Of a stretch of DNA of 64,000 nucleotides, positions 9,591 through 22,896 are shown one piece after another (the stretch's first letter is position 1; the number at the start of each line of letters is the position of its first letter). Source of the stretch: Cymodocea nodosa (Eukaryota; Streptophyta; Magnoliopsida; Alismatales; Cymodoceaceae); NCBI GenBank assembly GCA_036874045.1, contig JAZBRI010000004.1, positions 6,324,001-6,388,000 on the forward strand. The letters run 5' to 3'. A program made the translations under genes and the position numbers. The notes beneath the pieces were generated by a model, which was given only the letters and a program-made list of their open reading frames with translations, was not told the DNA's origin and did no database searches.

Positions 9591-12500
9591 GAGGGTGTTA
9601 GCGTAAAAATTTTACACATGTTAGGTGTCTGTTGGAAAGTAGGGGAAATTCTTTTTCTTGCTTTTCCAGTGTAAAAAAAAGGAAAATAAGATTTTTCGTG
9701 ACTAAAGAGGCATATGAAATTACTCGAATCTTCTTGCCTATCGTCTCCCGAAGTTGTGGAAATCATCGAAATCTTTCTTGCTCGTCGTCTGAAATCACCT
9801 AAATCTCTCTCACTTGTCATTTGAAATCACTCGAGATCCACAAAAAATCTCAGAAAAAAAGGAACATTCATCGCCTGTTGTTGTCTGAATTCAACCTCAT
9901 TCTCTCATTTCAGAATTGAAAATCATCTTGCACCTTTTGAAACCCCCGTTCGTAGCAGAAGAATATGGAATCCAGCAGCAAATTGTCTCCTCTCTGTGTT
10001 GCAAAGTTAATAGTAAATGTATTTTTTATAGAACCTTTTCTTAACAGTATATCCATTGCATTTTCCTTTTCCAACCTTTTCTTAGCAATATATATTCATG
10101 ACATTTTTTGTGGCATTACATAGCCTTTTCTTAGTCGTCTCCTCTCTGTGTTGCAGCAAATCTGTTTATGATGGTGTTTAATTTCATGATTTGTCATATT
10201 CAGATTTAGAATTTAATTTAATTTATTTGTAATTTCATCAATGTTGATTGGAAATTTTTTGAGAGCAGTGAATTAGAAGTTAGGAACTTCTTTGGAAGAA
10301 ATCTATTTAAAAAAAGAGCATCTTGGCTAATTGCCAGCAATTTCCCAAGAGAGGCTTCATTTACTGGATTTGTAGACATTTGGCAATGCCAAGGAAAATA
10401 AAACGCATGAATCTATTAAATCTGCATACCCACAAACATGATTGCCATTTCAGAAAAATACAAATCTATACTTGTGTCCTACTATTCCAGTATGTGATCC
10501 CACAAGTTTGCTTAAAAAAATACGTAGAAATTGCACTATAAAATATTTTCAACATTCCAAAATATTCGTTCGGTCCTTAAAAAGGTTTAAATAACATTAT
10601 TATCCATGTTCAAATATATGAACTGGCTTTTGCATTGCTAAAACATATATGAACAACATAAATATTACACTGATGAGTGTCGATGGGGGCTCAAACAAAA
10701 TACTTTAATCATCAGGCCACTTGCAGTTATTCTTCTTTGTCTTTAAAGTGGTTATGACTTCCAGAATATAAATTATTTTTTCTTTTAATTTATTACATAT
10801 TCCAGGAGATTACTTTAAAAGATATCGCTCTAATGTTAACATAATTCGCAGATATAATAAAACATCATCATACATACTACAAGTGTGATGTAATTATTAA
10901 ATGCTAATTTTTGTCTATTTTGGAGTTTATCATGTAAAATTTTGTTTGATTTCCTCGTAAATCACTTTTTATTCACCTTCAACAAAAAATCATAAATTCT
11001 TCTGTGAAAGTATTCTGTAGTTTCAACATCCTCGTTTCGTGATCAAACATAAATCCAAATGTATCATTAAAAAAATCGATGATTTCCTTAAGCTTTTTTC
11101 TCTAAAATTATTAACATCTATTTATAACATTAAACCAAGAGAAAATTTGCAGACTAAAAGCTAACATAATTATTTAACGTCTAGAATATGAAAGAAAAGG
11201 TTGTCCTTTATTATTCCATTCGAAGGGTATAGAAGCTTGTCCTTATTCAATGTATCGTGGGAGTAACCGTTTAATTAAGTATGTTTATAGGTGTTTGTGT
11301 ATTGATTGAGTTTAATGATGCGAACGATGTTGACTAATATTTATATCTTCTTGTCATGTAGTCAAAGTAATCATATTCGTTTTATTTATCATCATAAGCG
11401 CATAATGTCGATATTAGTAAACATGTAATTACAGGTCGTGTTCTTTGAGAGTAGGAATTTATTATTAAAGAAAAAATTTTACTTAACTTTAACTTATTTA
11501 ACACCTTTAATATTCTCTATAATTAGTAATTTAGATAACTTTTAAATTGGATTTTTGATTGTAGAAGTAAATTATATCACGTTAATTCATTTTATTAAAC
11601 ATAGAACCTTAAATTTCGGTATTTTGTTATCTCTTTGATTTAATTCCGAAAATTACATAAAAAAATTAATAAAATATTGGATAGGTAATTAAATAAATTA
11701 AATTTCAAAATTACATAAACCTTATGTTTAATTGGAAATAATTGTGATTTTTAGGGAATTTTCAGATTATTCCTAAAAACTTTAGAAAATGACTTGTAAA
11801 TTTCAATTAACCTACTTAAATGGTTTCTAAAAATTCTAGAAAAATTAAGAAAATATTATAACACTTAAATTCACATAATTACCTTCTAATCAGTAAAGAA
11901 AAACTTTGAACTTAACCTAAATTAATTTGATAATTTAACTAAAATTCGGATAATATTCATAAAATCCTAAAAATTACTTCTTTCTTTGCTATTTCTACTT
12001 AATTAACCTAAGAAACCTTAACCTAATCAAAAACTACTTAAATCATGCTAAAACACAAGTCTGGAACACACTAATTTCACTAAAAAAACATGTAAATTTT
12101 TAATAAAAACACATAATCACGTCACATGAACCATTAAGCATTATAAAACCCACATATAATCACAACATGCACTTGTTTTCTTTTTCTTTTCATGCATGAA
12201 TTTTATAGGAAATAAACAAACACTGATACTTCAAAATAACAATTTTTTTATCGCAGAATAATTAATTACTCTCTTACAATTTACATCAAAGTTAATAATT
12301 AAGTTAAATGACAAGCAAATTTACTAGAATATTTTATAAAATATTGTATTTCCTAAAAATGCTTTAATATCCTTAACTAACTTAAAAATTGGTAAATTTG
12401 ATATTAAATCTACATTAGACTTATCTACTTCAATTTATTGATTAGAAATTACATGATTTAAAATTATTATTTATTTAACCATAAACTTACATTTTTCTCA

Positions 12501-14424
12501 ATTTAATACTAAATTTTTCTCTTTACATATTTTTAAAACCTACTTTAAATTATTCAAACATTTGTCAAATGAATCCCTAAAAATTGAAAAATCATCCATA
12601 AACACTTATAAAAATCAATCTATAAAATCTATAAATAATCCTAACATACATATTTAAAAAGTAGTTGATATATTATATAGTTCAAATGATGTATGATTAA
12701 ATGCAAAGATTCTAAAAAGATATGTAAAAGTTGTTTTATTCTGATCATTAAGTATAATTGGAATTTAATTATATGTTGAATATCTATCTAAAAAATAATA
12801 AAATTTATACCTCACTGCTAATTCAACAATAATTCTTTCCGTATTCTCTTTAAGTTTACATGTAAAAACCTCTTGTTATATAAATATCATCAAATCCTAT
12901 AAATAAAAAAAGAAAAGAAAAATTCCATATGTATAATTCATTTCTTTATCTTGCCAACTCACGCCTCCCGACCGCAGCCGCGGGGCGCAGCGCTCTTCCT
13001 CCTCCTCTGGCCTCCGACCTCCGACTCGACCTCTTCCCGAAGCCCCGCAGATCGAGGAGGCGATTGCCATAAAAAGGTTGTCCAACATATATTTCTTCCT
13101 CCATCCCCTTGAAAGTATTCCCGATTTTTTCTCCCTTTTTTTGTTTCATTATCGTGTTCTTTCATAATGGGTGTTTTATTCCCTTCATCTTGCCCTAGGT
13201 TAAGTGGGAACAGACTGCATAAATCACACAAACGGTAAATATATGGTGAAGCGTGCTGGCTTCCTTTTCTGCCCGATCCTTTCTACTTGTTTTGTTTTTG
13301 ATCCTTCTATTGTTTCTGGCCTTTTATTTTTATTGTAAGGTTTCGTTGGAATTTCTACTTTTAATCGTTCTATGGACAATCGGTTCATCAGAAAACGTAA
13401 ATGATGATGACTTTGGTTGAGATGGAAAGATTTCACGATTCGTTTCGTCCTCCCGTACTTTCCTTCCTTGTGGTTGTGGTTTATGCACTGAACGAATGAT
13501 TCTTTCCTACAAGTTGCATTGGTCCTCTTCTTACATATACATATACATACATATATTTATTTATTTATTTATGAGGTGAAACTCACCTCCATTGTATGCA
13601 AATCTATAGAAATGATCTAAGTTTCTCGTAGCGGAGAACTAATTTTACACCAAAAAATCTAAAACTAAACCCTGGGGAAAATGCGAGAGACATGGGAACG
13701 ATTGCCCTTTTCATTTTTTATTACTAGTGAAAAACACCTGCACGTGAGAAATTTTTTGATCATTAATTTCTATTGAATAAAATATATTTAAATATTATAT
13801 ATATTAGGATGAGAGACAGGCAAGTTGAAAATTTTATTAATTAAATTAACTATTAGTACCTATATTTTGAATTTACCTATATTATCGAGGGAAGACCTCC
13901 CCCTTCCAATGTCACAATAGTGGTCTACCCAAAATACCTCTAATAGCCATTAATGAAATTTTAAATTCAGTTATGAAGCTTTCCAATTACCCTTAATAAC
14001 AATTGAAATTTTTGAAGTAATTCTTAATCATCAAATTACTATTTCATTGGCATCATGTTCAACTGCTTCTGGTAGAATGAGAAATTGTTCAACATGGTTG
14101 TTCAGTACTTCTCCTTCCCGACCCTTATACCCAAATATCTAATTATAGGAATACATATGGCCAAAAATAAATCATTTTCGTTTGTTATATAATGTGTTTG
14201 ATTTTATTTTCACAATTGTGTGGTTGTTTTTACGGTTAAATTTGCTTGCTTCTAATAGAAATTCAAGCTAGTATAATTTAAAAGGTTAAGTTTATGTTTT
14301 GATGATTCTATATGGTGATACATTATCTACTAGATGGGACATTTCTCGACATTTTACTCTATTAGTCTTACAGAGTTCGTTTAACATTTCAGGTTTCTGC
14401 AGTGCATCTACAGAATTATTCAGC
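9591..14424. other. Long AT-rich spacer and LSM8 5' leader
   Basis: 9840-12900 is strongly AT-rich with no supportable gene; 11450-12700 resembles decayed repetitive DNA (many AAATTCTAGAAAA-like strings) but I could not assign a family. A sharply GC-rich island at 12955-13070 is probably the transcription start and non-coding first exon of LSM8, with a possible donor near 13078 and an acceptor TTTCAG at about 14389-14394 just before the coding start. (TTTA)n and (ATAC)n microsatellites lie at 13535-13575. Confidence 0.5.
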
Positions 14425-17400
14425 ATGTCTGTTGGCCCTACACTTGAGTCACTTGTAGACCGTATGTTTTTATTTCTTGCCTCTTTTTTGTGCCTTTGCA
14501 TGGTGTGGAAATCCAGTGAGTTGGGATTAAAAGCTACTGCCCTAAATGGTTAAATAGTATTTAAATGTGGTTTGCCATTTGACTCATTGGGGCTCATAAC
14601 CTTGTATCTCTTTTTAACCTGAAGCTGTCAATTGCAACCAAAATGGCTAATTTCACTCAACATCGTTGATTTTTCCTTTAAAATATCCATAGAAAATTTA
14701 TCAGAATCTTTTGAATTTTTCTGAGTGGTATGGCCTTTTGGAAGTTGAATGAAACATATCCTTGCACACGAGATCTCCTTTCTGGTTTTTTATTTTGTTC
14801 TGTCTTTAGGTTCTCAAATTTTTGCTATCATCTGATTTTGGCAAAGTCCTGAGTCACTTGGCCTTTACCATTTTATAACTTTCCTTCTGATTGGATAGGT
14901 TATAAGCTATTGGGGCATTGTTGTATGGAGTATCTTAGATCCCAATTCAAAGCATAAGTTATAGTTCATTTTCTGCTTATTTAACTGCAATTTAGCATGC
15001 ATTATTTATTCAAGGAATTACACAGACGGCCTTTTAATGTTTTGTAGTTTTTTTTTGACTTTTTTTTTACATTGACATCCTTTTCCTTTTCCTGCAGAAA
15101 CTATATCAGTCATTACAAATGACGGCCGCAATATCGTGGTATTTACTGTTAACTATTTCTTGCATTGTTTTTAGCAACGCCAAAACATGATTTTTTATTT
15201 ATTATATTGTGTTTATTTTGTCTTCTGAAAATATTTCTTTGCTAAATTGATATGGTATTGCTATTATAATATTAATAAAATCAACCTTTGCTTTGCTGTT
15301 TTTTATCCTTCTCAAGTTAGAGTATTGTTTGTTTATTTTGATGCTTGCCTTTTCTACTCAGGGTATATTGAAAGGTTTTGATCAGGCTACAAATATCATT
15401 CTTGATGAATCCCACGAACGGGTTTACTCAACAAGGGTATGCATTGTCTTGTTTATTTTCTTTTTTTATCGTGATGATATTTAATAAATTATATTCATGA
15501 GGTTGAGGTGTTTTGCTTGGCTTGGTTGAAATTGTTGGAGGGCTCATGGTCAAATCTCCCTTGACTGATCTAGTTCAATCATTTACTTGGGGGTGTGTGA
15601 TGTTGTCATTGATAGAGCGAACCAATTGACACGTAACTCGACACTTGGGATTCTCATGTTTTGGAGAAGGAATCACTACCTAGTTTATTAGAGAGGTAAA
15701 CTAGGAAAACTTTAAAATACAATGCAATATGTGATGCATGTAAATGACATTCATATTTTAAAAAGAAGGATAAGGTTAATTGGCCTAACTAGAAAGTTTT
15801 GAGTAAATTTTCCTATTATGTGTAAAGAATGTATCAAACATCTTATATGTTCGATTGAAGGTTGTTCTCTTAGATGCCTCATAGGTATTGGTGTGTGTTT
15901 GTATTGGACGCAAATGTATCTATATGTGTAACATGATAAGAGAGGTTGGGCCAATAGGTCTAAAAGGGAGTGGACCGGTGAGTCCAAGATAAAGAGAATT
16001 AGAAACTTAGGAGATAGTTGTGTACAACATTCCACATTCGTGTATGAAATGAGGATGAATCTTAGATGGATGTAAACTAAAAGGACTTAGTTCTAGCAAG
16101 CCAAGACTTGGTGTCGATCAGACAATGTAGCTAACGACACTATCATCGGTTGATGGCAAGGTTGGTGAATCACACATGAGTGTGTGTGACTTGAATCGAT
16201 AACATGCAAAGTATGAGAAAGAAAATCGTAAGTGATGGATAGGTTGGGCCACCATAGGCCTCTAATAGGCTTAGGGTCGTGGACCTTACATCCATGGAAA
16301 GGATGGATATCGTGTCCCATGGCTTGGGACCACAAGTTGGTTAGCATTGTTTACTAATCAATTGGGGTGCAATGGTTAAGAGGTCGACCAACGAGACAAA
16401 CTTGCATTTGACATGGTGCTTGTTTGGGACATATCAAGGCAAAGGTGTAGTAAACATGTTGAAAATATTGCAAATATAGGTATTTATGAGTGAATACCTA
16501 ATTTAAAGGGACTTTAGAATTTTTGGGCGAGATTTGACAACAAAGGTCGGTGAGATAGGTGGAATTTGATGGTGGAGACGGTAGTTTCTGATGAGTTTGA
16601 TGATGGTAGTGGCGAAGATGACGGTGACTACAGTGGAGCAAGCAATGTTCGTGGCAGTATGGGTGGCTCTAGTGTTCAAGTTTACCAAATCTTTCTGGAA
16701 ATCCTAGAGAATAGTCGTATGAAGATTAGAATTTCCTAGGGGTGAGAAGGTGAGGAAGATTAGTGCCTTGAAACAAAGGGGAAGGCTCCTTTTTATAGTT
16801 GTGAAGGAGAGGACTGTTCATTAGAGAAGATTGCATAGTTGGTGGAAGATCTAGTGAGGAAATCCAAGGTTGATACATAGTTGATTTGTTGCAGCATTTT
16901 GGGATTTCGTAAAGGCTTGAAATGGAGGTTCTTCTGGTGTTGTCTAATGGCTACCAAGATCATGGACATCCAAGGATGGCTATCTAGGGTTTTTGGCTCG
17001 CAAGGAGGAAGAAGGTTCATTGAGCTAATCTAGGCGTGGTAGGTGAAGTATTCTTGTTTTGGCTAAATGTTTGTGTAGGTGATTGTGTTTCAAGGTTGAT
17101 GAGCACATGTAGGGGGTGTATGGCGATTTTGTAAAAGATTCAATGATCTTCGAAGGAAACAATGAGCAAAGTGCGATGTTAGTGAGGTTTCCCATTTGTA
17201 GCAATGTGGATATGCGCAAGATCATGTTTCCAACTTGGCGGGATCGTTTGAAGCTATGTTGTAATGGATTTCACAATTGACCAATGAGTGGAGATAGAGA
17301 CCAGACATGAAGAAGATAGACGTGCATGGTGAGTTGGATAGACAACAGGGATTGCTTGTGCGAGATTTAATGGTAGGGCACATGATGGAATGTGGATTGT

Positions 17401-19873
17401 GATTTGAAGAGATCCACAAACAAGAATTGGGTGCAATCTAGGTTGTTGGATGGAGCTTAAACATCTAGGATCAATCTATTTTAAATTGATTTAAGTTTGT
17501 TGATCCATAGCCATTGGATCTTGTGAAGTGGATGGATGGCCTAGATAAAAGGTTAAAAAGGAAGTGATTCAATCGTCAGGCTGAGATTGGACGACTAAGG
17601 TAATAACATGAGGAGATGTCAATCTCGCCCTTTGATCACACGCTAGACAATCAAGATCATATTTGGAAAATCCACCAAAAATAGGCCATTGAAGGGGTGA
17701 CGATGGCGGTGGTGTGACCTATAAGGGTGATGAAGGGTTGTAGGCTACTTAGATGTTGCATCTACAAGTGGTGCTAGGTTAGAGTTATTCATACAAATGA
17801 TCAGGTTTGATAGATTGATCAATGACATAAACCTAGTGGAGATGGTAGAAGTAGTGGTGAAAGGGGTTGACAGTGACTAGTGGGGTGGGTGGCAATCATA
17901 GTGGATCCCATGGGGATCTTGCGATGCAAGTGGTTTGATCATGGGTAGAGTGGGCAATAGTTGTGATGGGTGGCATGGGTAGACCGTGCAATGTAGGGGT
18001 TTGATTGTAGACGACGTAGGTGGTAGTCGCAACAGGTGTATAATAAGATCGAACAATGCAAGTGGTTTGATTGTGGTTGGAGTAGATGATTGAGATCGCA
18101 TCATGGGGTTTCAATGGTGGAGACATGAAGTGGAGTGAGGTCTATCAGATTGGGGCTTGGAAGGATCTAACAAATGAAAATGTGTGATTTGAATTGTTGG
18201 ATAAGGATCGGACGATGGGGATAAATTTTACTTAAATTGATTTAAGTTAGATGATTCTCGACTATCAAATCTAGTAAATTTTTGATGAATGGTTGAGATT
18301 AAATCATTAAGGGACTTGATCGAAGCCATCAAATGTAGATCAGATGATTAAGATTGATTTAACTTAAATTAACTTAGGTCGAATGAATCATAGCCATCGA
18401 ATCTTGCAGATTAGGGTTAATGGCTCAAATTATAATGTGAAGGGCTATCTAATGTAGCTGTTAATCTCAGGTTAGATGGCTAAGATTCATCTTAGATGAG
18501 TTGTTGAAGGACGGTCATTGGAGGGGCAATGAGGTAGGCTAATTTTGCCACTCGGTCGTAAAAGGTCATTAGAGGAGAAGTGGCGAGTTGGTTCTGCTAT
18601 AGACCTTGTTGGAAACTACCATAGGGTTGTTGGAATCTATTGTGAAGCTTGTTAGAGAAGCCAACGAAGGTGTTGTTGCATGGGTTTTGGTCTTTAGTTT
18701 GCTCAAGAAGGTTCTCAGGGTATTCTCAAAGGATGTGGATGTGTCTTGGTGATGCAAATGAGTGTTTCAGTGGCTTGGGACTTGCTTGGGTGACACGATT
18801 GAGGCGATAACATCTTTTGTATGTAGGAAGCCTTAAAATTGAGGTGTCCATAGGGTGAATTCTATAAAAAGGGTCAATGGAATACTCTTGTGGTAAAACT
18901 AAGATTTACTATTTACAGAAGGTGAATCTACACCTTTGAGTGCTCACTTGGCTGATCATGGGTGTTGGTTGTCTTTCAAATCTAATTGCTAACAACAGTT
19001 GTAGCCAATTTTCAGCCTTCTGAGACAATTATCATTCTCCAATTGCTCATCATACCAAAGAAATGTAGGTTCACTCATGAAGCTGTGGTCTGGCCCTGTC
19101 CAGGGTTTGCTCAGTCTGTACTCCCAATTAGGCGAGGTGATCGAAATAGGTTTTACTTTGCTCCCCTTATCAGTGGGGAATCTAAAATTACTTCTTCCAT
19201 GGAGGATCCACCTTATATAAATCTCCCATACATTGGTACAATACCACCGTCATCAATATGGCCCACAATATACTCAAATAAGCTTCTCCTGTTCAACACA
19301 TAAATGCTCAATTTGATTCCTCGTATACTCCATGCATCCATCTTTCTGTGTTGTTTATTGTACCACCGGAACGTGGATCATGAAGTTCATGGTCCAACAC
19401 TGCAGTACTGCACAGCAGGCTGTGGATGTCTTCATTGCAGCAATTTAATTGGATGACTTTGCACCTCATCTGGAACAATCTTTATTAACAAAGTCATCTC
19501 GGTTTTTCCAATAATATAAAGAAAGGAGCGGTATAAGCATGATGTGTGAGTCATGGGTGTTTGGCTGCAAGTCTGCAACCGTCTTTCTTTTTTTCAGTTG
19601 TGATACTTAGCATTCTCAGAACTGATGTTCTTCCAATCCATCTACCTGCAGGAAGGTGTACAACAACATGTGTTAGGGTTATACATCATAAGGGGTGATA
19701 ACATGTATGCCTACTTTCTCAATTTTATTCTTTCATTTGTCCTGCTTGTGTTTTCAGCTAGCTTTGTTTTGAATTTTTGCAGAAGTGTGGTTGGGGAGTT
19801 GGACGAGGAGCTGGACTCAAATTTGGACTTATCAAAACTGAGAGCGCAGCCCCTCAAACCGGTCATACACTGA
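14425..19873 (+). CDS. LSM8: LSM8, U6 snRNA-associated Sm-like protein (5 coding exons)
   Basis: Exons: 14425-14461, 15098-15138, 15362-15436, 19652-19704, 19783-19873 (TGA), total 98 residues, matching plant LSM8 length. All phases fit. LSM8 is the subunit that distinguishes the nuclear LSM2-8 ring, which binds the U6 snRNA 3' end and supports spliceosome assembly. The Sm1 motif is seen as SVITNDGRNIVGILKGFDQ (residues ~15-33), and the Sm2 motif as LGLYIIRGDNISVVG (~59-73). The C-terminus LDLSKLRAQPLKPVIH is the typical plant LSM8 ending. The N-terminus MSVGPTLESLVDQT fits the family. Intron 3 is 4.2 kb and carries repeat-like DNA. A 5' UTR intron is likely, because a GC-rich island lies 1.4 kb upstream of the ATG. 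Confidence 0.94.
15540..18900. other. Repeat-like, unclassified insertion-type DNA in LSM8 intron 3
   Basis: Base composition differs from the flanking intron: it is G-rich on the plus strand and full of recurring phrases such as GATTAAGATTGATTTAA and TGGTTGAGATTAAATC around 17460-18500. Such sequence is often retroelement LTR or non-autonomous transposon DNA, but I see no protein homology, terminal repeats or target-site duplication. Limits are approximate. Confidence 0.35.
17913..18105. repeat. Degenerate ~66-bp tandem repeat, about three copies
   Basis: The phrase GCAAGTGGTTTGAT and its variants recurs with GGTTTGAT starting at 17932, 17998 and 18064, spacing exactly 66. Because 66 is a multiple of three, the minus strand shows a 22-residue periodic peptide containing IKPL, but the frame is short and no coding claim is made. 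Confidence 0.7.
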
Positions 19874-21562
19874 CGCTCGAAACGTGCCTGTTACAAGCAA
19901 GCAGATGTGCCTGAAGTCAGATGGCAACCGGTTGCTCTACAAGAAGGCATCCATATTACTTCATTTCACATAATGGGTCAAATGGTTTTTACGATTTCAA
20001 ATATTGTTTCTTACCCACGTTACAATGAGTAGAGTTGATGGGGGTACCATCATTTGCCTTGATGCTTGAATGGGATGGAACAAACCAGGTCATTGGTGGT
20101 GGTGACACTTGACGAACTTAACGCTTCGGGCGAGATGGTAGTGGGTATAAAAGCATACATTAGCAGTTGATGTTATCCTTTGAGTTTTAAGGGTAGTCTG
20201 CTTTTGTATAACAGGTTTAGCCTTGCACGTTTGATCTACGTTTCATGCGTTGTGTAAGATCGTTACTTTTAATTTGGTATCATGCGTATTAAATGGGTCG
20301 TGTGCGGTAGTTTGATATTGTCATTCTGTATTTCATCTTTGGAATGACCAGATGGTCATCTCTCTTGTAATAAGGCTCAAGTCTGGAATCATCTAACTTC
20401 GTAGTTGTGTTAAAATTACTAGCCTTTGACGGTGGCAGGACTGAATTTCTATAATTAAAAATATCTACCCTTTGACATATGATTGCCAAGTATTTAGGAT
20501 TATTTATTTCCTTTGGTACGCAATTTGATCAAAATTTATACATAATATTTGATTACTGCTAAGAAAGCTGTTGTGCCCAAGTGTGATGGTGAATCGACGC
20601 CGCTAAGCAGCGCCAAGAAAAATATTTTTCGAAAATGCAAAGCCCATTTCTGAATGATGAGACAACGAATTTTTACTTCGAGGTGAACGATGTTGTAAAA
20701 GTATCGAGGTGTGGTTTCTGTTTCCCATTCATGAATGTTGTAAAGGTATTCAATTTGGTAAGCAAGAAAATTTTGATCAAATTAAGTGATCATTCGTGTA
20801 CCGTCGCCTACTGAATGGGTATGGCACGGGGATGGTGAGCCTAATTCAATCAGTGCAAATTCTAATTCAGTATCAACAACATTATCAGGCTGTTGCTCGT
20901 CAGCATATTCGTTTAAGGTGCCTCGTGAAGTCTAAACTGTATTTATTATCAATACAACTACAACCAATTTAATAAGAATTTTTATTCTATCACCGACAAT
21001 CATGTGGAAGAAAAAGTCTCATGTGGTCGATATGACATAAGTTGTTGTTATTGTTGTTTATCTAAGTATTAACACATGGTTCTCTAAGTATAACATGCGA
21101 GAGAGTGCGAGACAAGCATATATCTATAGTTCCCAACAGATCATGCAATGCGCACAGTTGTGGCGTCGGTTCAAACATACCTCGATATTTAATTATACGA
21201 ATGTCTGATGTGCACCAATATCATAAACGACGGATGCACGTTGTTCCACACTTCAACGTAGAACACCAATAACAATGAGTTTTTCTAGTCTGGGGACCAG
21301 AAGGAATACTTACCAGTATTTGTGCCTTGAAAATTCTGACGACCCCCGCAGATAGCTACATCGATCACTGCAGCAAACTTCAGAGCTTTGAACGGAGAAA
21401 AACAAAGAAAGAAGGCATGACAAGTTGGTAAAGACAATCAAGGACGCAGTCCAGTAGTACATACAATTCAATGCAAAAAAGGTAGAGAAAGTGTAACAAC
21501 CATATGGCGATTGTATTATTTTTTTCACGCACTTGGATTTCTAGCACTGGAAGTCTGGAACC
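19874..21562. other. LSM8 3' UTR and spacer
   Basis: 19874 to about 20550 follows the LSM8 stop and is probably 3' UTR and terminator. 20560-21300 has no recognisable gene. 21300-21562 lies downstream of the minus-strand stop at 21563 and could be its 3' UTR. No RNA gene was recognised. Confidence 0.45.
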
Positions 21563-22047
21563 CTACTTTTTCTGCCTGGAAACAACTCCAGGTTTGAACG
21601 CTTGCGCATCATAACCACAATTTTGAACAAATTGAACACCTACATGAAAATAGCAAAAATAACCAAACCATATGGAGATAAATAAGTAGGAATGGTAGTG
21701 CATGCAGAAATCATGTGTATTTGAGGCTTGTGTTTGAAGGCACCTTTATTTATTATAGGTGCATCTATATTGAACACTGACAATTTTACATAATTAATGC
21801 TCCCGACAGTAATGATTAATGTCATCACGAAATGAACTCAGAATTAAAAATGAACCACAACGGAAAGGAAAACCAACACGGACATCAACCAATTTATGCT
21901 AAAAAAAAAAAGACCATGCATGGTCTCATACCTTTGCTCATTATTGCTTGCAATGCATCTCTCACCAGTGCGACAGTGTCCTGAGATGTGCCTACGGTTA
22001 CCCTTATCAAAAGTTGTTTCACTTCCTCAAAAGTCTTCATATGATCA
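21563..22047 (-). CDS. Terminal two exons of an unrecognised spliced minus-strand gene
   Basis: Minus strand: exon 22047-21932 ends at a donor AAAG/GTATGAG, and exon 21639-21563 follows an acceptor ATGTAG. Joining them keeps one frame across the junction: ...ALVRDALQAIMSKG, then VQFVQNCGYDAQAFKP..., ending VVSRQKK with stop TAG. Two consensus sites plus an open frame on both sides argue for real coding sequence, about 63 residues, mostly helical in character with a basic C-terminus. The 5' part is unclear: the exon start at 22047 needs an upstream exon ending in phase 2, which I could not place. It could be a small gene of its own, a decayed gene, or alternative 3' exons of the FRS gene upstream on the same strand. 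Family not recognised. Confidence 0.4.
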
Positions 22048-22668
22048 CTAACACATTAACAATTCTGTTCAAATTACCAAGGGTGATCGAATGGACTCCT
22101 CTATATCGCATTAGAAGTGAATCATTCCTGACCAAAGTGATTCCAGTTAAGCATTAGCTTCCCCTGAAACGGAATGACAATAAGCGAAGAATGTTATTTC
22201 TCCAGTGGCCCTCCATACGTAATTAACTACTAAGGTTATTAAGCCACCCAGATGCCTACCTACTCATTTAAATATTAATTTATTAAGTATATATTATATA
22301 CTTATATTTAATTATAATAATTATATATACTTTTAAATCTATCATTTCCTAAATAACATCAAAACATGAAGTGTATCAATACTAATATGTATATTTCAGT
22401 ACTATGTATAATTATATTTTTCAATAATTATGTGTATTTCAACAGTATTTCATGAAAATATATGTATAAGTTTTTCACAAGGGAAAATACTAAAAAACTT
22501 AAAAACATATATTTAATGAAACAGATCTAACAGAAGATCTACTTGATTAAAGCAAGGCAAAGTGGGCCTCCAAGGCATAGCCTTGTGACATCTAGACGCC
22601 TGCTTTAATAAGCTTGTTAACTATCAAGATTAATATACATAGATAACATAGCGAAAGGCATAACTTAC

Positions 22669-22896
22669 TTCTAACTTCTCCAATCCCCGTGTACATAGAG
22701 CTTCCAAGGTATGTTCTGAAGGAATAATATTGAAATAACATTCTTCACCAGTGGCACCCAACAGAGATAATGGTAATGTCTTTGTAACATCAGCCACTAC
22801 TTCAAGCTCTTCAAATCCAACATTCGTAATGGACCCTTGCACTAACGTCTCATTACATATATTCTCTATTACTTTCAACCTCATGATGAAACCCAT
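22669..22896 (-). CDS. Possible upstream exon of the same unrecognised gene
   Basis: Minus strand: an open frame contains NVGFEELEVVADVTKTLPLS and GATGEECYFNIIPSEHTLEA, with protein-like composition, and ends LEKLE at a good donor (GAA/GTAAGT at 22668). A further protein-like stretch, SLQQTLVRYQSQAAWVQKLS, lies at about 22930-23010 on the same strand. No acceptor or phase-compatible join to the 22047 exon was found, so the gene may be broken or my model wrong. The 5' limit given is that of the open frame. Confidence 0.27.

Noticed and set aside
9302..9820. 172-codon minus-strand ORF
   Set aside because: It reads through the intron-1 repeats and the TA run of the membrane-protein gene; only its 9505-9389 part is used, spliced at the donor at 9388.
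16365..16440. tRNA-like phrase (GGTTAAGAGGTCGA)
   Set aside because: No acceptor stem or T-arm consensus follows, so it does not fold as a tRNA by eye.
17913..18105. Repeat array considered as CRISPR-like or as a coding repeat protein
   Set aside because: The copies are contiguous without spacers, it lies in a plant intron, and the peptide reading is short with no start context.
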